Positions 16,056-25,121 of a stretch of DNA of 64,000 nucleotides are shown piece by piece. Source of the stretch: Rhizobium sp. BK313 (GTDB lineage Bacteria > Pseudomonadota > Alphaproteobacteria > Rhizobiales > Rhizobiaceae); the NCBI RefSeq assembly GCF_014193655.1, contig NZ_JACHZQ010000004.1:372001-436000 (forward strand), in the 5' to 3' direction. The notes beneath the pieces are model-generated. The model searched no databases, was not told the DNA's origin, and was given only the letters and a program-made list of their open reading frames with translations. Numbering within the stretch: the stretch's first letter is position 1; each line of letters begins with the position of its first letter. Both the position numbers and the translations under genes were made by a program.

Positions 16056-18766
16056 TTCAATTCATCCAGCTTAGGTACATCTGTTGGTTTCGGCAGGCGA
16101 ATGGTGAAGACCGCGCCTTGGCGATCGGTCCGGTTGCCTGCGGTGATTGTGCCGCCCATGGCCTCGATGAAGCCACGGCAGATAGAAAGGCCGAGGCCGG
16201 TGCCGGCCCGCACCTGATCGCCCTTGCGCACGCGATAGAAGGTATCGAAGACGCGTTCGAGATCGGCGGGCGGAATGCCTGGACCTTCATCCATGACGCG
16301 GAAAACGACGTTGTCGACATCGGCCCAGGCCTCAATGCGAATGGTGGAGTCATCGGGCGCATACTTGGCGGCATTATCGAGCAGATTGAACAGCACCTGC
16401 TCGAAAAGCACGGGATCGACCCGCACCATTGGCAGATCGACCGGAATCTGCACCTCGGCTCGATGCCGTGCGAGGATTTTCGAGCCGCGCCGAAGCGCGC
16501 TGCCGACGATATCGCCGGCATAGTGCAGGGCGTAATTTGGCTCCATCGCGCCGGACTCGATCTTGGTCATGTCGAGCAGATTGGCGATGAAGCGGTTCAG
16601 CCGCTCGGATTCATCGACGACCGTGGACAGAAGATCGACGCGGTCTTCATTCGGCAGGGATTCCTGATAGTCGCGCAGGGTTCCGGCGGCGCCAAGGATG
16701 GCGGCGAGCGGCGTCTTGAGATCGTGCGAGATCGAGGTCAGCAAGGCGGAGCGCAGCCGGTCGGCTTCGACGGCCAACTTGGCGCGGTCGACATCGGCAA
16801 CCAATTGAACGCGCTCAATGGCGAGCGCCGCCTGATCGGCCAGCGCATCGAGAAGCCGCTGCTGTTCCGGCGTCAATAGCGGACCGTCGCGACGGTCGCT
16901 GTCGAGGCCGATGACACCAACGGCCGTGCGGCCGGTGCGCAGCGGCACATAGAGGCGCTTGGCCCCCGGCAGTGTATCGGCCCCACGACCGGCGGCATGA
17001 TTGTGCTCCCAAGCCCAACGCGCGGCGGCGATATCGGCATCGTCGAGCGTATCGTCCGGCGGATAGCCCGCCTTGACAGCAATCGTGCCATTCTCGGGCA
17101 GCAGCAGCACGACGCGGACTTTCAGCATCGACGCGAGCTGGAAGGCCGTTGCCCAGAGTACGTCATCGAGCGTTCCGGTGCCGGCAAGCTTCTTCGAGAA
17201 AAGATAAAGATCCTCCGTCGTCCGCGCCCGCTGGCGCGCGGCGGCGGCCTGTCGTTGCACTGTTGCGGTCAGATTGCTGGCAATGACGGCGACGCCGAGA
17301 AAGAAGAAGAAAGCGAGCACGCTTTCCGGATCGCTGATCGTCAGCGTGTAGCGAGGCGGTAGGAAGAAGAAATTGAAACAGAGCGCGCCGAGGAGGCAGG
17401 AATAGAGCGCCGGCCGCAAACCTTGCGTCACGGCGGTGGCCAGCACCGCCATCAGGAAAACTAGCGCCAGATTGCGGACATCGAGCACCTGGTCGAGGAT
17501 GACGCAGAAACCGAGGGCAACGGCGACATAGAGTGTCGCCAGAATATAACCGCGCAACTGAAACGGTTGGGGCGAGGGCGCTGCGGCCTTGACACCACGG
17601 CTCGCCGCCGAGTCCTCTGCGTCATTACCGGAAATGACGTGAACGCTGATGTCGCCGGCCTTGCGGATCAGTTCGTAGGAGACCGAGCGCTTGGACCAAT
17701 CCCGCCAGGTGCCGATCTTCGGCGAACCGATGACGATATGCGTGACATTGTTGCTCGCTGAATGGCGGAGCAGTTCTTCGGCGACCTCGCGGCCGGGAAT
17801 GGTAATGGCTTCACCGCCGAGCTGTTCGGCAAGTCGTAACGTCGCCGCAATGGTATCGCGTTGCGCCTCGGTCAAATTGATAGACCGGTTGGTCTCGACA
17901 TAGACGGCGGCCCAAGGCGCGCGCAGTCGCGAGGCCATGCGGGCGGCGTAGCGCACCAGCAAAGCCGAGCGCGGATGATGGTCAATCGAGACCAGTACGC
18001 GCTCGCCCGCTGCCCAGGGACCGGGGATCGCATGCGCCTGCATGTGGGTCAGAAGCTGGTCGTCGACCCGCTGTGCTGTGCGCCTTAGTGCGAGCTCTCG
18101 CAGCGCCGTCAGGTTGCCGGGGGTGAAATAGTTGGTCAGCGCTCGTTCGGCCGTTCTCGACACATAGACCTTGCCGTCGTGCAGGCGCTTGATCAGGTCA
18201 TCGGGTGTCAGATCGATGATCTCGACATCGTCGGCCACGTCGATGATCGAATCCGGCACGGTTTCGCGCACACGCACGCGGGTGATTTGTGAGACGACGT
18301 CGTTCAGGCTTTCGACGTGCTGGATATTCAGCGTCGTATAGACATCGATGCCGCGATCGAGCAGTTCCATGACGTCGAGATAGCGCTTCGGATGGCGACT
18401 GCCCTGCGCATTGGTGTGGGCGAGCTCATCGACCAACACGAGGCCGGGCCGGCGCTTCAGGATAGCATCGAGGTCCATCTCGTCTAGAGCGCGACCCTTG
18501 TAGTCGACATTGACGCGGGGAATGATCTCGAAGCCTTCGAGCAGTGCCTGCGTCTCGCGTCGGCCATGGGTCTCGACCACACCAACGACGACATCGACGC
18601 CATCGGCCATCTTCGCCTTGCCGGAGATAAGCATTTCATAGGTCTTGCCGACGCCGGGCGCAGCGCCCAGAAAAATCTTCAAGCGGCCACGCGTTTCCTG
18701 CCGAGCCTTCTCCAGAAGCGCGTCGGGCGAGGGCCTGCTCAGCGTGTCGCGGCTATCGTCTGGCAT
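16052..18766 (-). CDS. kdpD: Sensor histidine kinase KdpD
   Basis: A 904-residue kinase with the full KdpD architecture. The N-terminal KdpD domain has Walker-like GAAPGVGKTYEM (about residues 34-45), followed by a universal-stress-protein-like domain, four transmembrane helices (about 400-500), a GAF-like region, HisKA with SISHDLKTPLAAI (His) and an ATPase domain with NLLDNAAKYAP, DEGPGIP and GTGLGLSI. It senses K+ limitation and phosphorylates KdpE. AGGAAAG nine bases upstream favours ATG 18766 over a longer frame from 18817. Confidence 0.95.
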   Translation of the reverse strand: MPDDSRDTLSRPSPDALLEKARQETRGRLKIFLGAAPGVGKTYEMLISGKAKMADGVDVVVGVVETHGRRETQALLEGFEIIPRVNVDYKGRALDEMDLDAILKRRPGLVLVDELAHTNAQGSRHPKRYLDVMELLDRGIDVYTTLNIQHVESLNDVVSQITRVRVRETVPDSIIDVADDVEIIDLTPDDLIKRLHDGKVYVSRTAERALTNYFTPGNLTALRELALRRTAQRVDDQLLTHMQAHAIPGPWAAGERVLVSIDHHPRSALLVRYAARMASRLRAPWAAVYVETNRSINLTEAQRDTIAATLRLAEQLGGEAITIPGREVAEELLRHSASNNVTHIVIGSPKIGTWRDWSKRSVSYELIRKAGDISVHVISGNDAEDSAASRGVKAAAPSPQPFQLRGYILATLYVAVALGFCVILDQVLDVRNLALVFLMAVLATAVTQGLRPALYSCLLGALCFNFFFLPPRYTLTISDPESVLAFFFFLGVAVIASNLTATVQRQAAAARQRARTTEDLYLFSKKLAGTGTLDDVLWATAFQLASMLKVRVVLLLPENGTIAVKAGYPPDDTLDDADIAAARWAWEHNHAAGRGADTLPGAKRLYVPLRTGRTAVGVIGLDSDRRDGPLLTPEQQRLLDALADQAALAIERVQLVADVDRAKLAVEADRLRSALLTSISHDLKTPLAAILGAAGTLRDYQESLPNEDRVDLLSTVVDESERLNRFIANLLDMTKIESGAMEPNYALHYAGDIVGSALRRGSKILARHRAEVQIPVDLPMVRVDPVLFEQVLFNLLDNAAKYAPDDSTIRIEAWADVDNVVFRVMDEGPGIPPADLERVFDTFYRVRKGDQVRAGTGLGLSICRGFIEAMGGTITAGNRTDRQGAVFTIRLPKPTDVPKLDELK

Positions 18767-18827
18767 CGATTGATCTTTCCTGGCGGACGGAAGTTGAGGC
18801 GGCGGCGGCCGCCTCAACCCCTTGGTC

Positions 18828-19397
18828 CTACTGAGTCATAGAAGCATCCAACGCCTGGTTCAATGCCAGGACGTTGATGACAGGTTCGCCCAGTACGCCA
18901 AGTTCACGCGGCTCCACGGCGGCGTCGACGATCGAGCGGACCTTGGCCTCATCCATGCCGCGTGCTTTGGCGACACGCGGGATCTGGAAGTAGGCATCAT
19001 CAGGCGAGATATCCGGATCGAGGCCACTGCCTGAGGTTGTGACCAGATCGATCGGGACGGGCATATTCGGATTCTGCGCCTGCAGCGTAGCGGCGTCACC
19101 CTTGATGCGGTCGAGCATCTTCTGGCTGGTCGGGCCGAGGTTGGAACCGCTGGAGGCGGAGGCATCATAGCCATTGCCGGCGGCCGACGGGCGGCCGTGG
19201 AAATAGCGGTCTGAGGTGAAATTCTGGCCGATGAGCGTCGAGCCGATCACCTTGCCGTCCTTCTCTATCAGGCTACCATTCGCCTGGTGAGGGAAGAGCG
19301 CCTGAGCAGCGCCCGTCATGGCGATCGGGTAGAGAAGGCCGGTGACAGCGGTGGTGACGACGATCATGACGATGGCCGGTCTGATTTGTTTCAGCAT
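18828..19397 (-). CDS. kdpC: K+-transporting ATPase subunit KdpC
   Basis: A 189-residue protein with one N-terminal transmembrane helix and the KdpC periplasmic domain. Motifs are GSLIEKDGKVIGSTLIGQNF, FHGRPSA, DLVTTSGSGLDPDISPDDA and LGVLGEPVINVLALNQALD. It stabilises ATP binding in the KdpFABC complex. It follows kdpB by 11 bases. Confidence 0.95.
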   Translation of the reverse strand: MLKQIRPAIVMIVVTTAVTGLLYPIAMTGAAQALFPHQANGSLIEKDGKVIGSTLIGQNFTSDRYFHGRPSAAGNGYDASASSGSNLGPTSQKMLDRIKGDAATLQAQNPNMPVPIDLVTTSGSGLDPDISPDDAYFQIPRVAKARGMDEAKVRSIVDAAVEPRELGVLGEPVINVLALNQALDASMTQ

Positions 19398-19408
19398 AAT
19401 AAGACTCC

Positions 19409-21499
19409 TTAGGCGAGGCCAATGGCGTTGATCACCATGTCGATGGCCTTGATGCCGATGAAGGGCACGATGATGCCGCCGACGCCGTAGATCAAAAGGT
19501 TGCGGCTAAGCAGGGCGCCTGCGCCGATCGGACGATAGCGAACGCCCTTCAACGATAGCGGGATCAGCGCAATGATGATCAGCGCGTTGAAGATGATCGC
19601 AGAGAGAATGGCGCTTTGCGGCGTCGCCAGCCCCATGACGTTCAGCATCTTCAATTGCGGATAGAAGGTGATAAACATTGCCGGGATGATCGCAAAGTAC
19701 TTGGCGATGTCGTTGGCGATCGAGAAGGTGGTCAGCGCGCCGCGGGTCATCAGCAACTGCTTGCCGATCTCCACGATTTCGATGAGCTTCGTCGGGTCGC
19801 TGTCGAGGTCAACCATGTTGCCGGCTTCGCGGGCAGCGACCGTACCGGTGTTCATGGCGACGCCGACGTCGGCCTGAGCCAGGGCGGGAGCGTCATTGGT
19901 GCCGTCGCCGCACATCGCGACGAGCTTGCCCTTCGCCTGTTCCTCACGCATCAGCGCCAGCTTCATTTCCGGCGTTGCCTGGGCGAGGAAGTCGTCCACG
20001 CCTGCTTCCGCGGCGATGGCAGCGGCCGTCAGCGGGTTGTCGCCGGTGATCATCACGGTGCGGATGCCCATGCGGCGCAATTCGGCGAAGCGTTCGCGGA
20101 TGCCGCCCTTGACGATATCCTTGAGCTGGATGACGCCGAGCAAACGACCGTCACGGGCGACCGCAAGCGGGGTGCCGCCGGCCTTGGAGATTTCGTCGGC
20201 AATCGCCTGCAACTCGCGGATCGTATCGCTGCTGGTGCGCGAAATTACTGTTGCACCGGCGCCGGAGACGGCCGCAGCACTGCCGCTGACATAGGCGAGA
20301 ACCGCATCGACCGCGCCCTTGCGAATGGACGAACCGTCGACATCGACGCCGCTCATGCGGGTTTGGGCGGTGAAGGGCACGAAGGTCGCCTTCAGGCTCG
20401 TCATGTCGCGGCCGCGGATCGCGTATTTTTCCTTGGCAAGCACGACGATCGAACGGCCTTCGGGAGTTTCGTCAGCGAGCGAAGCCAGCTGTGCGGCGTC
20501 TGCCAGATCCTGCTCGGTCACACCCTTGACCGGACGGAAAGACGTGGCCTGACGGTTGCCGAGGGTGATCGTGCCGGTCTTGTCGAGCAGCAGCGTGTCG
20601 ACGTCGCCGGCAGCTTCGACCGCGCGGCCGGACATGGCAAGCACGTTGAAGCGAACCAGACGGTCCATGCCGGCGATACCGATTGCCGACAGCAGAGCGC
20701 CGATGGTGGTCGGGATCAGGGTCACGAACAAGGCGACGAGAACAACGATCGGGATCGAGCCGCCGGCATAGGCAGCAAAGCTCGGGATTGTCACCGTGGC
20801 GAGCACGAAGATCAGCGTCATACCGGCGAGCAAGATGTTGAGCGCGATTTCGTTCGGCGTCTTCTGGCGTTCGGCGCCTTCGACGAGCGCGATCATGCGG
20901 TCGATGAAGGTCGAGCCGGCAGCCGCCGTAATGCGAACGCGGATCTCGTCGGACAGCACCTGCGTGCCGCCTGTGACAGCCGAGCGGTCACCGCCGGACT
21001 CACGGATGACAGGAGCCGATTCACCGGTGATCGCGGCTTCGTTGACCGAGGCCACACCTTCGATGACTTCGCCATCGGACGGGATGATGTCGCCGGCTTC
21101 GACCAGGACGACATCGCCGACCTTCAGGCTGGTGCCGGGCACCATCTTGAAATCGGTGCGGCTGGTGCCGGTCAAAAGCTTGGCCTGCGTTTCGGTGCGC
21201 GACTTGCGCAGCGACTCGGCCTGCGCTTTGCCGCGGCCTTCCGCGACAGCCTCGGCGAAGTTCGCGAACAGCACGGTGAACCAGAGCCAGATATTGATCT
21301 GGAGGGAGAAACCGAGATTGCCGCCGCCACTCAAAAGATCGCGCAGGAAGAGAACCGTGGTCAGAACCGAGACGACGGCCACCACGAACATGACAGGGTT
21401 TTTAGCAAGGGTTCGTGGGTTCAGCTTCTTGAAAGCGGCGCCCACGGCCGGAACGAGGATGCGAGAATCCAAAATACTCGCGGATTTTAACTGGCTCAT
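19409..21499 (-). CDS. kdpB: K+-transporting P-type ATPase subunit KdpB
   Basis: A 696-residue P-type ATPase. It has a TGES actuator loop (ITGESAPV), the phosphorylation site LLLDKTGTITLG, the nucleotide-binding domain and the GDGTNDAPALAQADVG hinge motif. It hydrolyses ATP to drive K+ uptake through KdpA. GGAGTC just upstream supports ATG 21499 (MSQLKSASIL), not the longer frame at 21550. Length matches the family. Confidence 0.95.
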   Translation of the reverse strand: MSQLKSASILDSRILVPAVGAAFKKLNPRTLAKNPVMFVVAVVSVLTTVLFLRDLLSGGGNLGFSLQINIWLWFTVLFANFAEAVAEGRGKAQAESLRKSRTETQAKLLTGTSRTDFKMVPGTSLKVGDVVLVEAGDIIPSDGEVIEGVASVNEAAITGESAPVIRESGGDRSAVTGGTQVLSDEIRVRITAAAGSTFIDRMIALVEGAERQKTPNEIALNILLAGMTLIFVLATVTIPSFAAYAGGSIPIVVLVALFVTLIPTTIGALLSAIGIAGMDRLVRFNVLAMSGRAVEAAGDVDTLLLDKTGTITLGNRQATSFRPVKGVTEQDLADAAQLASLADETPEGRSIVVLAKEKYAIRGRDMTSLKATFVPFTAQTRMSGVDVDGSSIRKGAVDAVLAYVSGSAAAVSGAGATVISRTSSDTIRELQAIADEISKAGGTPLAVARDGRLLGVIQLKDIVKGGIRERFAELRRMGIRTVMITGDNPLTAAAIAAEAGVDDFLAQATPEMKLALMREEQAKGKLVAMCGDGTNDAPALAQADVGVAMNTGTVAAREAGNMVDLDSDPTKLIEIVEIGKQLLMTRGALTTFSIANDIAKYFAIIPAMFITFYPQLKMLNVMGLATPQSAILSAIIFNALIIIALIPLSLKGVRYRPIGAGALLSRNLLIYGVGGIIVPFIGIKAIDMVINAIGLA

Positions 21500-21546
21500 A
21501 AGAGACTCCAGCGTGAAGAGGGAAACGGCGGATCGAGATAGCCCGA

Positions 21547-21708
21547 TCAACCCAGTAAAAGTCTGAAGACGGCAAGGCCGAGAAACAGTGTGACCATCGC
21601 CACCAGAATGACATCGGAAGCACAGGCCCTCCGGGCCGGGCCACGCCCCCTGTCAAAGGGGCGTGGATCGATGAGCTTTCGAAGCCTGATGAGTTTGGGC
21701 TGCGACAT
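21547..21708 (-). CDS. 53-aa membrane ORF between kdpA and kdpB
   Basis: A frame too short for usual ORF calling, filling the gap between kdpA and kdpB. ATG 21708 (an in-frame ATG also lies at 21717) begins MSQPKLIRLRKL, followed by a basic arginine-rich stretch and one hydrophobic helix (VILVAMVTLFLGLAVFRLLL). AAGGA, overlapping the kdpA stop, lies nine bases upstream. The basic N-terminus predicts a cytoplasmic tail. No named family is recognised; I infer an accessory Kdp peptide. Confidence 0.55.
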   Translation of the reverse strand: MSQPKLIRLRKLIDPRPFDRGRGPARRACASDVILVAMVTLFLGLAVFRLLLG

Positions 21709-21720
21709 CACAATCATTCC

Positions 21721-23424
21721 TTAGAAGGTCTGGCCGGCGATCATCGCCAGATGTTCGACGACCGGGCCGAGCGCGAGCGCCGGGAAGAACGTCAGGCCGC
21801 CGACGATCAGGATCGTGCCGACCAGCAGGCCGACGAATAGCGGGCCATCTGTCGGGAAGGTACCGGCCGAGGCGGGAACCGTCTTCTTGGAGATCAGCGA
21901 GCCGGCAATGGCGAGCGCTGGAACGATGACCAGGAAGCGACCGATCAGCATGACAATGCCAAGCGTGATGTTGTACCAGGGCGTGTTGCCGGAGAGACCG
22001 CCGAAGGCTGAACCATTGTTCGCAGCCGCAGAGCTATAGGCATACAGGATTTCCGAGAAGCCATGCGGACCCGAGTTGCCGATGGAGGCGACGCCCGTCG
22101 GCAGTACCACGGCGATTGCCGTGAAGATCAGCATGCCGGCAGGCAGGCAGAGGATCGCAAGCATCGCCATCTTCACTTCCTTGGCCTCAATCTTCTTGCC
22201 AAGATATTCCGGCGTGCGCCCGACCATCAGGCCGGCCACGAAGATAGCGACGATGATGAAGAGCAGGATGCCGTAGAAGCCGGCGCCGACGCCACCAATG
22301 ATGACTTCGCCGAGCTGCATGTTGATCAGGGGAATAAGTCCGCCGATCGCGGTGAAGCTGTCATGCATCGCGTTGACCGCGCCGCAAGATGCTGCCGTGG
22401 TGATAACCGCAAAGAGCGACGACAGCGTGATGCCGAAGCGGACCTCCTTGCCTTCCATATTGCCGCCCTGGACGCCGAGCGCATGCACCAGCGGATTGCC
22501 GGCTGCTTCAGCCCAATAGGTGACGAGGACACCGACCAGGAACAGGACGCCCATGGCCGAAAGAATAGCCCAGCCCTGACGCTGATTGCCGACCATACGA
22601 CCGAAGACGTTGGTAAGCGCGGCGCCGATGGCAAAGATTGCGACCATTTGGATTAGGTTGGAGATCGCATCCGGATTTTCGAAGGGGTGAGCGGAGTTGG
22701 CGTTGAAGAAACCGCCGCCGTTGGTGCCGAGCATCTTGATGGCAAGCTGCGAGGCGACTGGACCGACAGCAATCGTCTGCTGTGCACCTTCGAGCGTCGT
22801 GGCGCTGACATATGGGCCGAGTGTTTGTGGCACGCCGAGATAAACGAAGACCAGCGTCATGACAATGCAGGCGGGCAGCAGGATGTAGAGCGTTGCCCTG
22901 ATCATATCGACCCAGAAATTGCCGACTGCTTTGCCTGACGCGCGCGAGAATGCGCGGATCAGCGCGATCGCGATTGCAATACCGGTTGCGGCGGAGACAA
23001 AGTTCTGGACGGTGAAACCGGCCATCTGCACGAGGTAGGACATCGTGCTTTCGCCGCCGTAGTTCTGCCAGTTGGTATTGCTGACGAAGCTTACGGCATT
23101 GTTGAAGGACAGCTCAGGGCCGATCGCCGCCATTCCAGCAGGGTTATAAGGCAGACCTGCCTGTAGGCGCTGCAAGAAATAGAGAACGATGAAGCCTGCA
23201 AAGCTGAAGAGCAGCATGGCGACGGTATAGGTCGTCCAGTGTTGCTCTTCGCGTTCATCGGTTCCCGCAATGCGATAAAGCCCCCGTTCCAAAGGACCGA
23301 GGACGAAGGAGAGAATTGTGCGCTCGCCCGTGAAGACACGCGTCATATAACCGCCGAGCGGTTTGACGAGCAAAAGTACGATTCCGACAAAGATCAGAAT
23401 CTGAAGCCATCCATTGAAGGTCAT
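21721..23424 (-). CDS. kdpA: K+-transporting ATPase subunit KdpA
   Basis: A 567-residue channel-like subunit with about ten transmembrane helices. Selectivity-filter-like segments are visible: SFVSNTNWQNYGGE, GTNGGGFFNANSAHPFENP, TAASCGAVNAM and SSAAANNGSAFGGL. It is the K+-selective pathway of KdpFABC. It lies between kdpF and a 53-aa ORF in the same orientation. Length is normal. Confidence 0.95.
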   Translation of the reverse strand: MTFNGWLQILIFVGIVLLLVKPLGGYMTRVFTGERTILSFVLGPLERGLYRIAGTDEREEQHWTTYTVAMLLFSFAGFIVLYFLQRLQAGLPYNPAGMAAIGPELSFNNAVSFVSNTNWQNYGGESTMSYLVQMAGFTVQNFVSAATGIAIAIALIRAFSRASGKAVGNFWVDMIRATLYILLPACIVMTLVFVYLGVPQTLGPYVSATTLEGAQQTIAVGPVASQLAIKMLGTNGGGFFNANSAHPFENPDAISNLIQMVAIFAIGAALTNVFGRMVGNQRQGWAILSAMGVLFLVGVLVTYWAEAAGNPLVHALGVQGGNMEGKEVRFGITLSSLFAVITTAASCGAVNAMHDSFTAIGGLIPLINMQLGEVIIGGVGAGFYGILLFIIVAIFVAGLMVGRTPEYLGKKIEAKEVKMAMLAILCLPAGMLIFTAIAVVLPTGVASIGNSGPHGFSEILYAYSSAAANNGSAFGGLSGNTPWYNITLGIVMLIGRFLVIVPALAIAGSLISKKTVPASAGTFPTDGPLFVGLLVGTILIVGGLTFFPALALGPVVEHLAMIAGQTF

Positions 23425-23456
23425 GGGGGTAACTTTCCCTACCCGGCGCTATGGAA

Positions 23457-23546
23457 TTAAAAGCGCTCAGGGCGAATGAGAGCGTAGATCAGGTAGACGG
23501 TGAGAAAGAGGGTCACGCCGCCACCGAGAATGTAATCCAGGAGCAT
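23457..23546 (-). CDS. kdpF: KdpF small membrane subunit
   Basis: A 29-residue hydrophobic peptide (MLLDYILGGGVTLFLTVYLI, then YALIRPERF). The R-P-E-R-F ending is the KdpF hallmark. It lies directly upstream of kdpA, with GGAGAG upstream of the ATG. KdpF stabilises the KdpABC complex in the inner membrane. Confidence 0.9.
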   Translation of the reverse strand: MLLDYILGGGVTLFLTVYLIYALIRPERF

Positions 23547-23560
23547 TGGTGTCTCTCCGA

Positions 23561-23644
23561 TTAGAGGCTGTCGCACGCTTTGGTGTAAGCGATGCACAGG
23601 ATGAAAAATAAAGCACCGATCCCGATAAGAAGAATGTCCATCAT
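23561..23644 (-). CDS. 27-aa hydrophobic ORF upstream of kdpF
   Basis: A short frame starting at tandem ATGs (23644/23641): M-M-D-I-L-L-I-G-I-G-A-L-F-F, ending A-Y-T-K-A-C-D-S-L. It is one transmembrane helix followed by a short polar tail with a Cys-Asp pair. AAGGA lies about ten bases upstream, and the stop is 14 bases before the kdpF start. By position and size it is a second KdpF-like peptide, probably the first gene of the operon. Function is inferred only. Confidence 0.55.
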   Translation of the reverse strand: MMDILLIGIGALFFILCIAYTKACDSL

Positions 23645-23795
23645 CGATCGTGAATCCTTGATTGTTCTTGTTGAACGCCGAAATAGACTGAAGGCACCTT
23701 CGAAGAAGGCGCCTTTCGTTTCTTCCTGGCGGGGAGATTATCTTGCCGATATCTCTGATATTAATATGCGGCCGAACAGCATTAAGGTTCGAGAC

Positions 23796-23830
23796 GGCGG
23801 GACGGGGAAAGATATAAAAATCTTATAAAT
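23796..23830 (-). promoter_or_regulatory. Candidate KdpE-binding site
   Basis: On the minus strand ATTTATAAGATTTTTATATC followed by TTTCCCCGTCCCGCC resembles the E. coli KdpE box (T-rich TTTATA...TTT followed by CCCCGCCC). It lies about 150-190 bases upstream of the first small ORF of the kdp operon. Similarity is judged by eye. Confidence 0.4.
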
Positions 23831-23857
23831 GCCGGCCTGAGCGGCTGGGACAAAATT

Positions 23858-24120
23858 TTAGTAGGACATAGGGCCAAGACTGCCGGCGAAACGCTCCACC
23901 ATCCGGGCTTTTCGAGAATTTTCCCTAATAAAATCAATGAAAACACGAGTCCTGGCGGGCAGCAGTGTGCGTTTGGCATAATAAAGCGTGATCGGCCCGG
24001 CATCTGCATACCAATAGGGCAGGAGACGGACGAGCGTGCCACTTTCCATATAGGGAAGGGCGTCCGGAACGGCCGTGAGCGTGACGCCGAGCCCTAGGAT
24101 CGCCGCCTCGCACATGGCGC
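23858..24120 (-). pseudogene. LysR-family regulator, C-terminal remnant
   Basis: Only the last 87 or so residues remain: GAMCEAAILGLGVTLTAVPD, LVRLLPYWYADAGPITLYYA and RTRVFIDFIREN, the end of a LysR substrate-binding domain. The DNA-binding N-terminus is absent. Homology stops abruptly near 24120, where the 3' part of an SDR gene begins on the other strand. Two divergent genes therefore appear to have lost their 5' halves in one deletion. Confidence 0.8.
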
Positions 24121-24270
24121 CCGGTCTCGAAAATCGTCGGCCCTGGCATGGCAATCGGCCGCTATGGCAAACCGGTGGAAATCGCCAGCCTCGTCGCTTA
24201 CCTCGCAAGCCCGCAAGCCGCCGTCGTTACCGGCGCCGAAATTGTCGCCGACGGCGGCTTCGCCGCCTGA
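24121..24270 (+). pseudogene. Short-chain dehydrogenase (SDR), C-terminal remnant
   Basis: A frame without a start encodes the SDR C-terminus: AIGRYGKPVEIASLVAYLAS, then VVTGAEIVADGGFAA and TGA at 24268-24270. The Rossmann loop and the catalytic YxxxK are missing. It butts against the truncated LysR gene. Confidence 0.8.
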
Positions 24271-24297
24271 GCTCAAACCTCAGAAATGGATAGAATC

Positions 24298-24897
24298 ATG
24301 ACCATAGGTATTATTGGCGCAGGGCAAATCGGTTCCACCTTCGCCCACGCGCTCGCCAAGGCCGGCATTTCGGCCACCATCGCCAACAGCCGCGGCCCGG
24401 AAAGCCTGAAGAGCCTCATTGATGAACTCGGTGGCTTGATCCAGGCTGGCGCTGTGGAGGAGGCTGCTAGAGCCGATATCGCCCTTGTCGCCGCCAATTG
24501 GTCGAAGCTGCCGCAGGCGCTTGCAGGATTGCCCGCTTAGAATGGCTGCATCGTCATCGACGCCAACAACCCGATCGAAGCACCTTTGTTCGAACCGGCG
24601 GAACTCCATGGTCGCCTGTCGAGCGAGATCGTCGCCGACCTCGTGCCGGGCGCCCGTGTCGTCAAGGCCTTCAACCATCTATTCGCCCATCTGATCTCGG
24701 GAGACCCGCAGGCCGAAGGCGGCAAGCGTGTATTGTTCTATTCGGGCGACGATGTCAGCACCAAAGCTGAAGTCGGCACTCTCATCGACAGGCTCGGTTT
24801 CTTCGGCATCGATCTTGGCCCGCTCAGCATCGGCGGCAAGCTGGCACAGTTTCCCGGCGCGCCGTTACCAGGCTTGAATTTGGTTAAATTCGGCTGA
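24298..24897 (+). pseudogene. F420/NADP-type oxidoreductase (NADP-binding) broken by an in-frame TAG
   Basis: MTIGIIGAGQIGSTFAHALA is a clear Rossmann N-terminus of the NADPH:F420 oxidoreductase-like/NADP-binding family. After LPA the frame hits TAG (24538-24540), then continues without shift as NGCIVIDANNP, VVKAFNHLFAHL and IDLGPLSIGGKLAQFPG to the natural stop. A Trp normally sits where the TAG is, so TGG to TAG is likely. The rest of the 199 codons is intact. Two truncated peptides would result unless read through. Confidence 0.85.
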
Positions 24898-24907
24898 CCG
24901 ATATGAA

Positions 24908-24938
24908 AAAAGGGGCCGCGATATCCTCGCGGCTTCTA
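24908..24938 (-). terminator. Rho-independent terminator (minus strand)
   Basis: GCCGCGA-ggata-TCGCGGC on the minus strand is a perfect 7-base stem (24915-24921 with 24927-24933) followed by CCCCTTTTTT. It is oriented to end a leftward transcript, probably from the 25122-25508 frame. It also follows the oxidoreductase pseudogene on the plus strand. Confidence 0.6.
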
Positions 24939-25121
24939 CCCACTGCATTGAAGATCAGCGGATAAAGCGATCGGGGACAAATCCTCGCTTTGCGCTCACA
25001 CCCGGCATCACAGAAAGTCAGATAATCTACATTATGGAACTTAATGCCGACGTGTTATTGCGCCGGTGTGGAAACGGACTGAAGATCGGATTTTTTGGAT
25101 CGAAACGCCAAAAGTCGGAAG

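Noticed and set aside
19616..21490. A 624-codon open frame on the plus strand opposite kdpB
   Set aside because: It is the antisense of kdpB; its composition (G-D-x-x repeats, many R/H/D) is the usual mirror of a GC-rich coding strand, and it has no domain.
21402..21656. 84-codon leftward frame across the kdpB start
   Set aside because: It overlaps both the kdpB 5' end and the 53-aa ORF in another frame, and its translation has no ribosome-binding site or helix pattern; the 53-aa frame is the better candidate.
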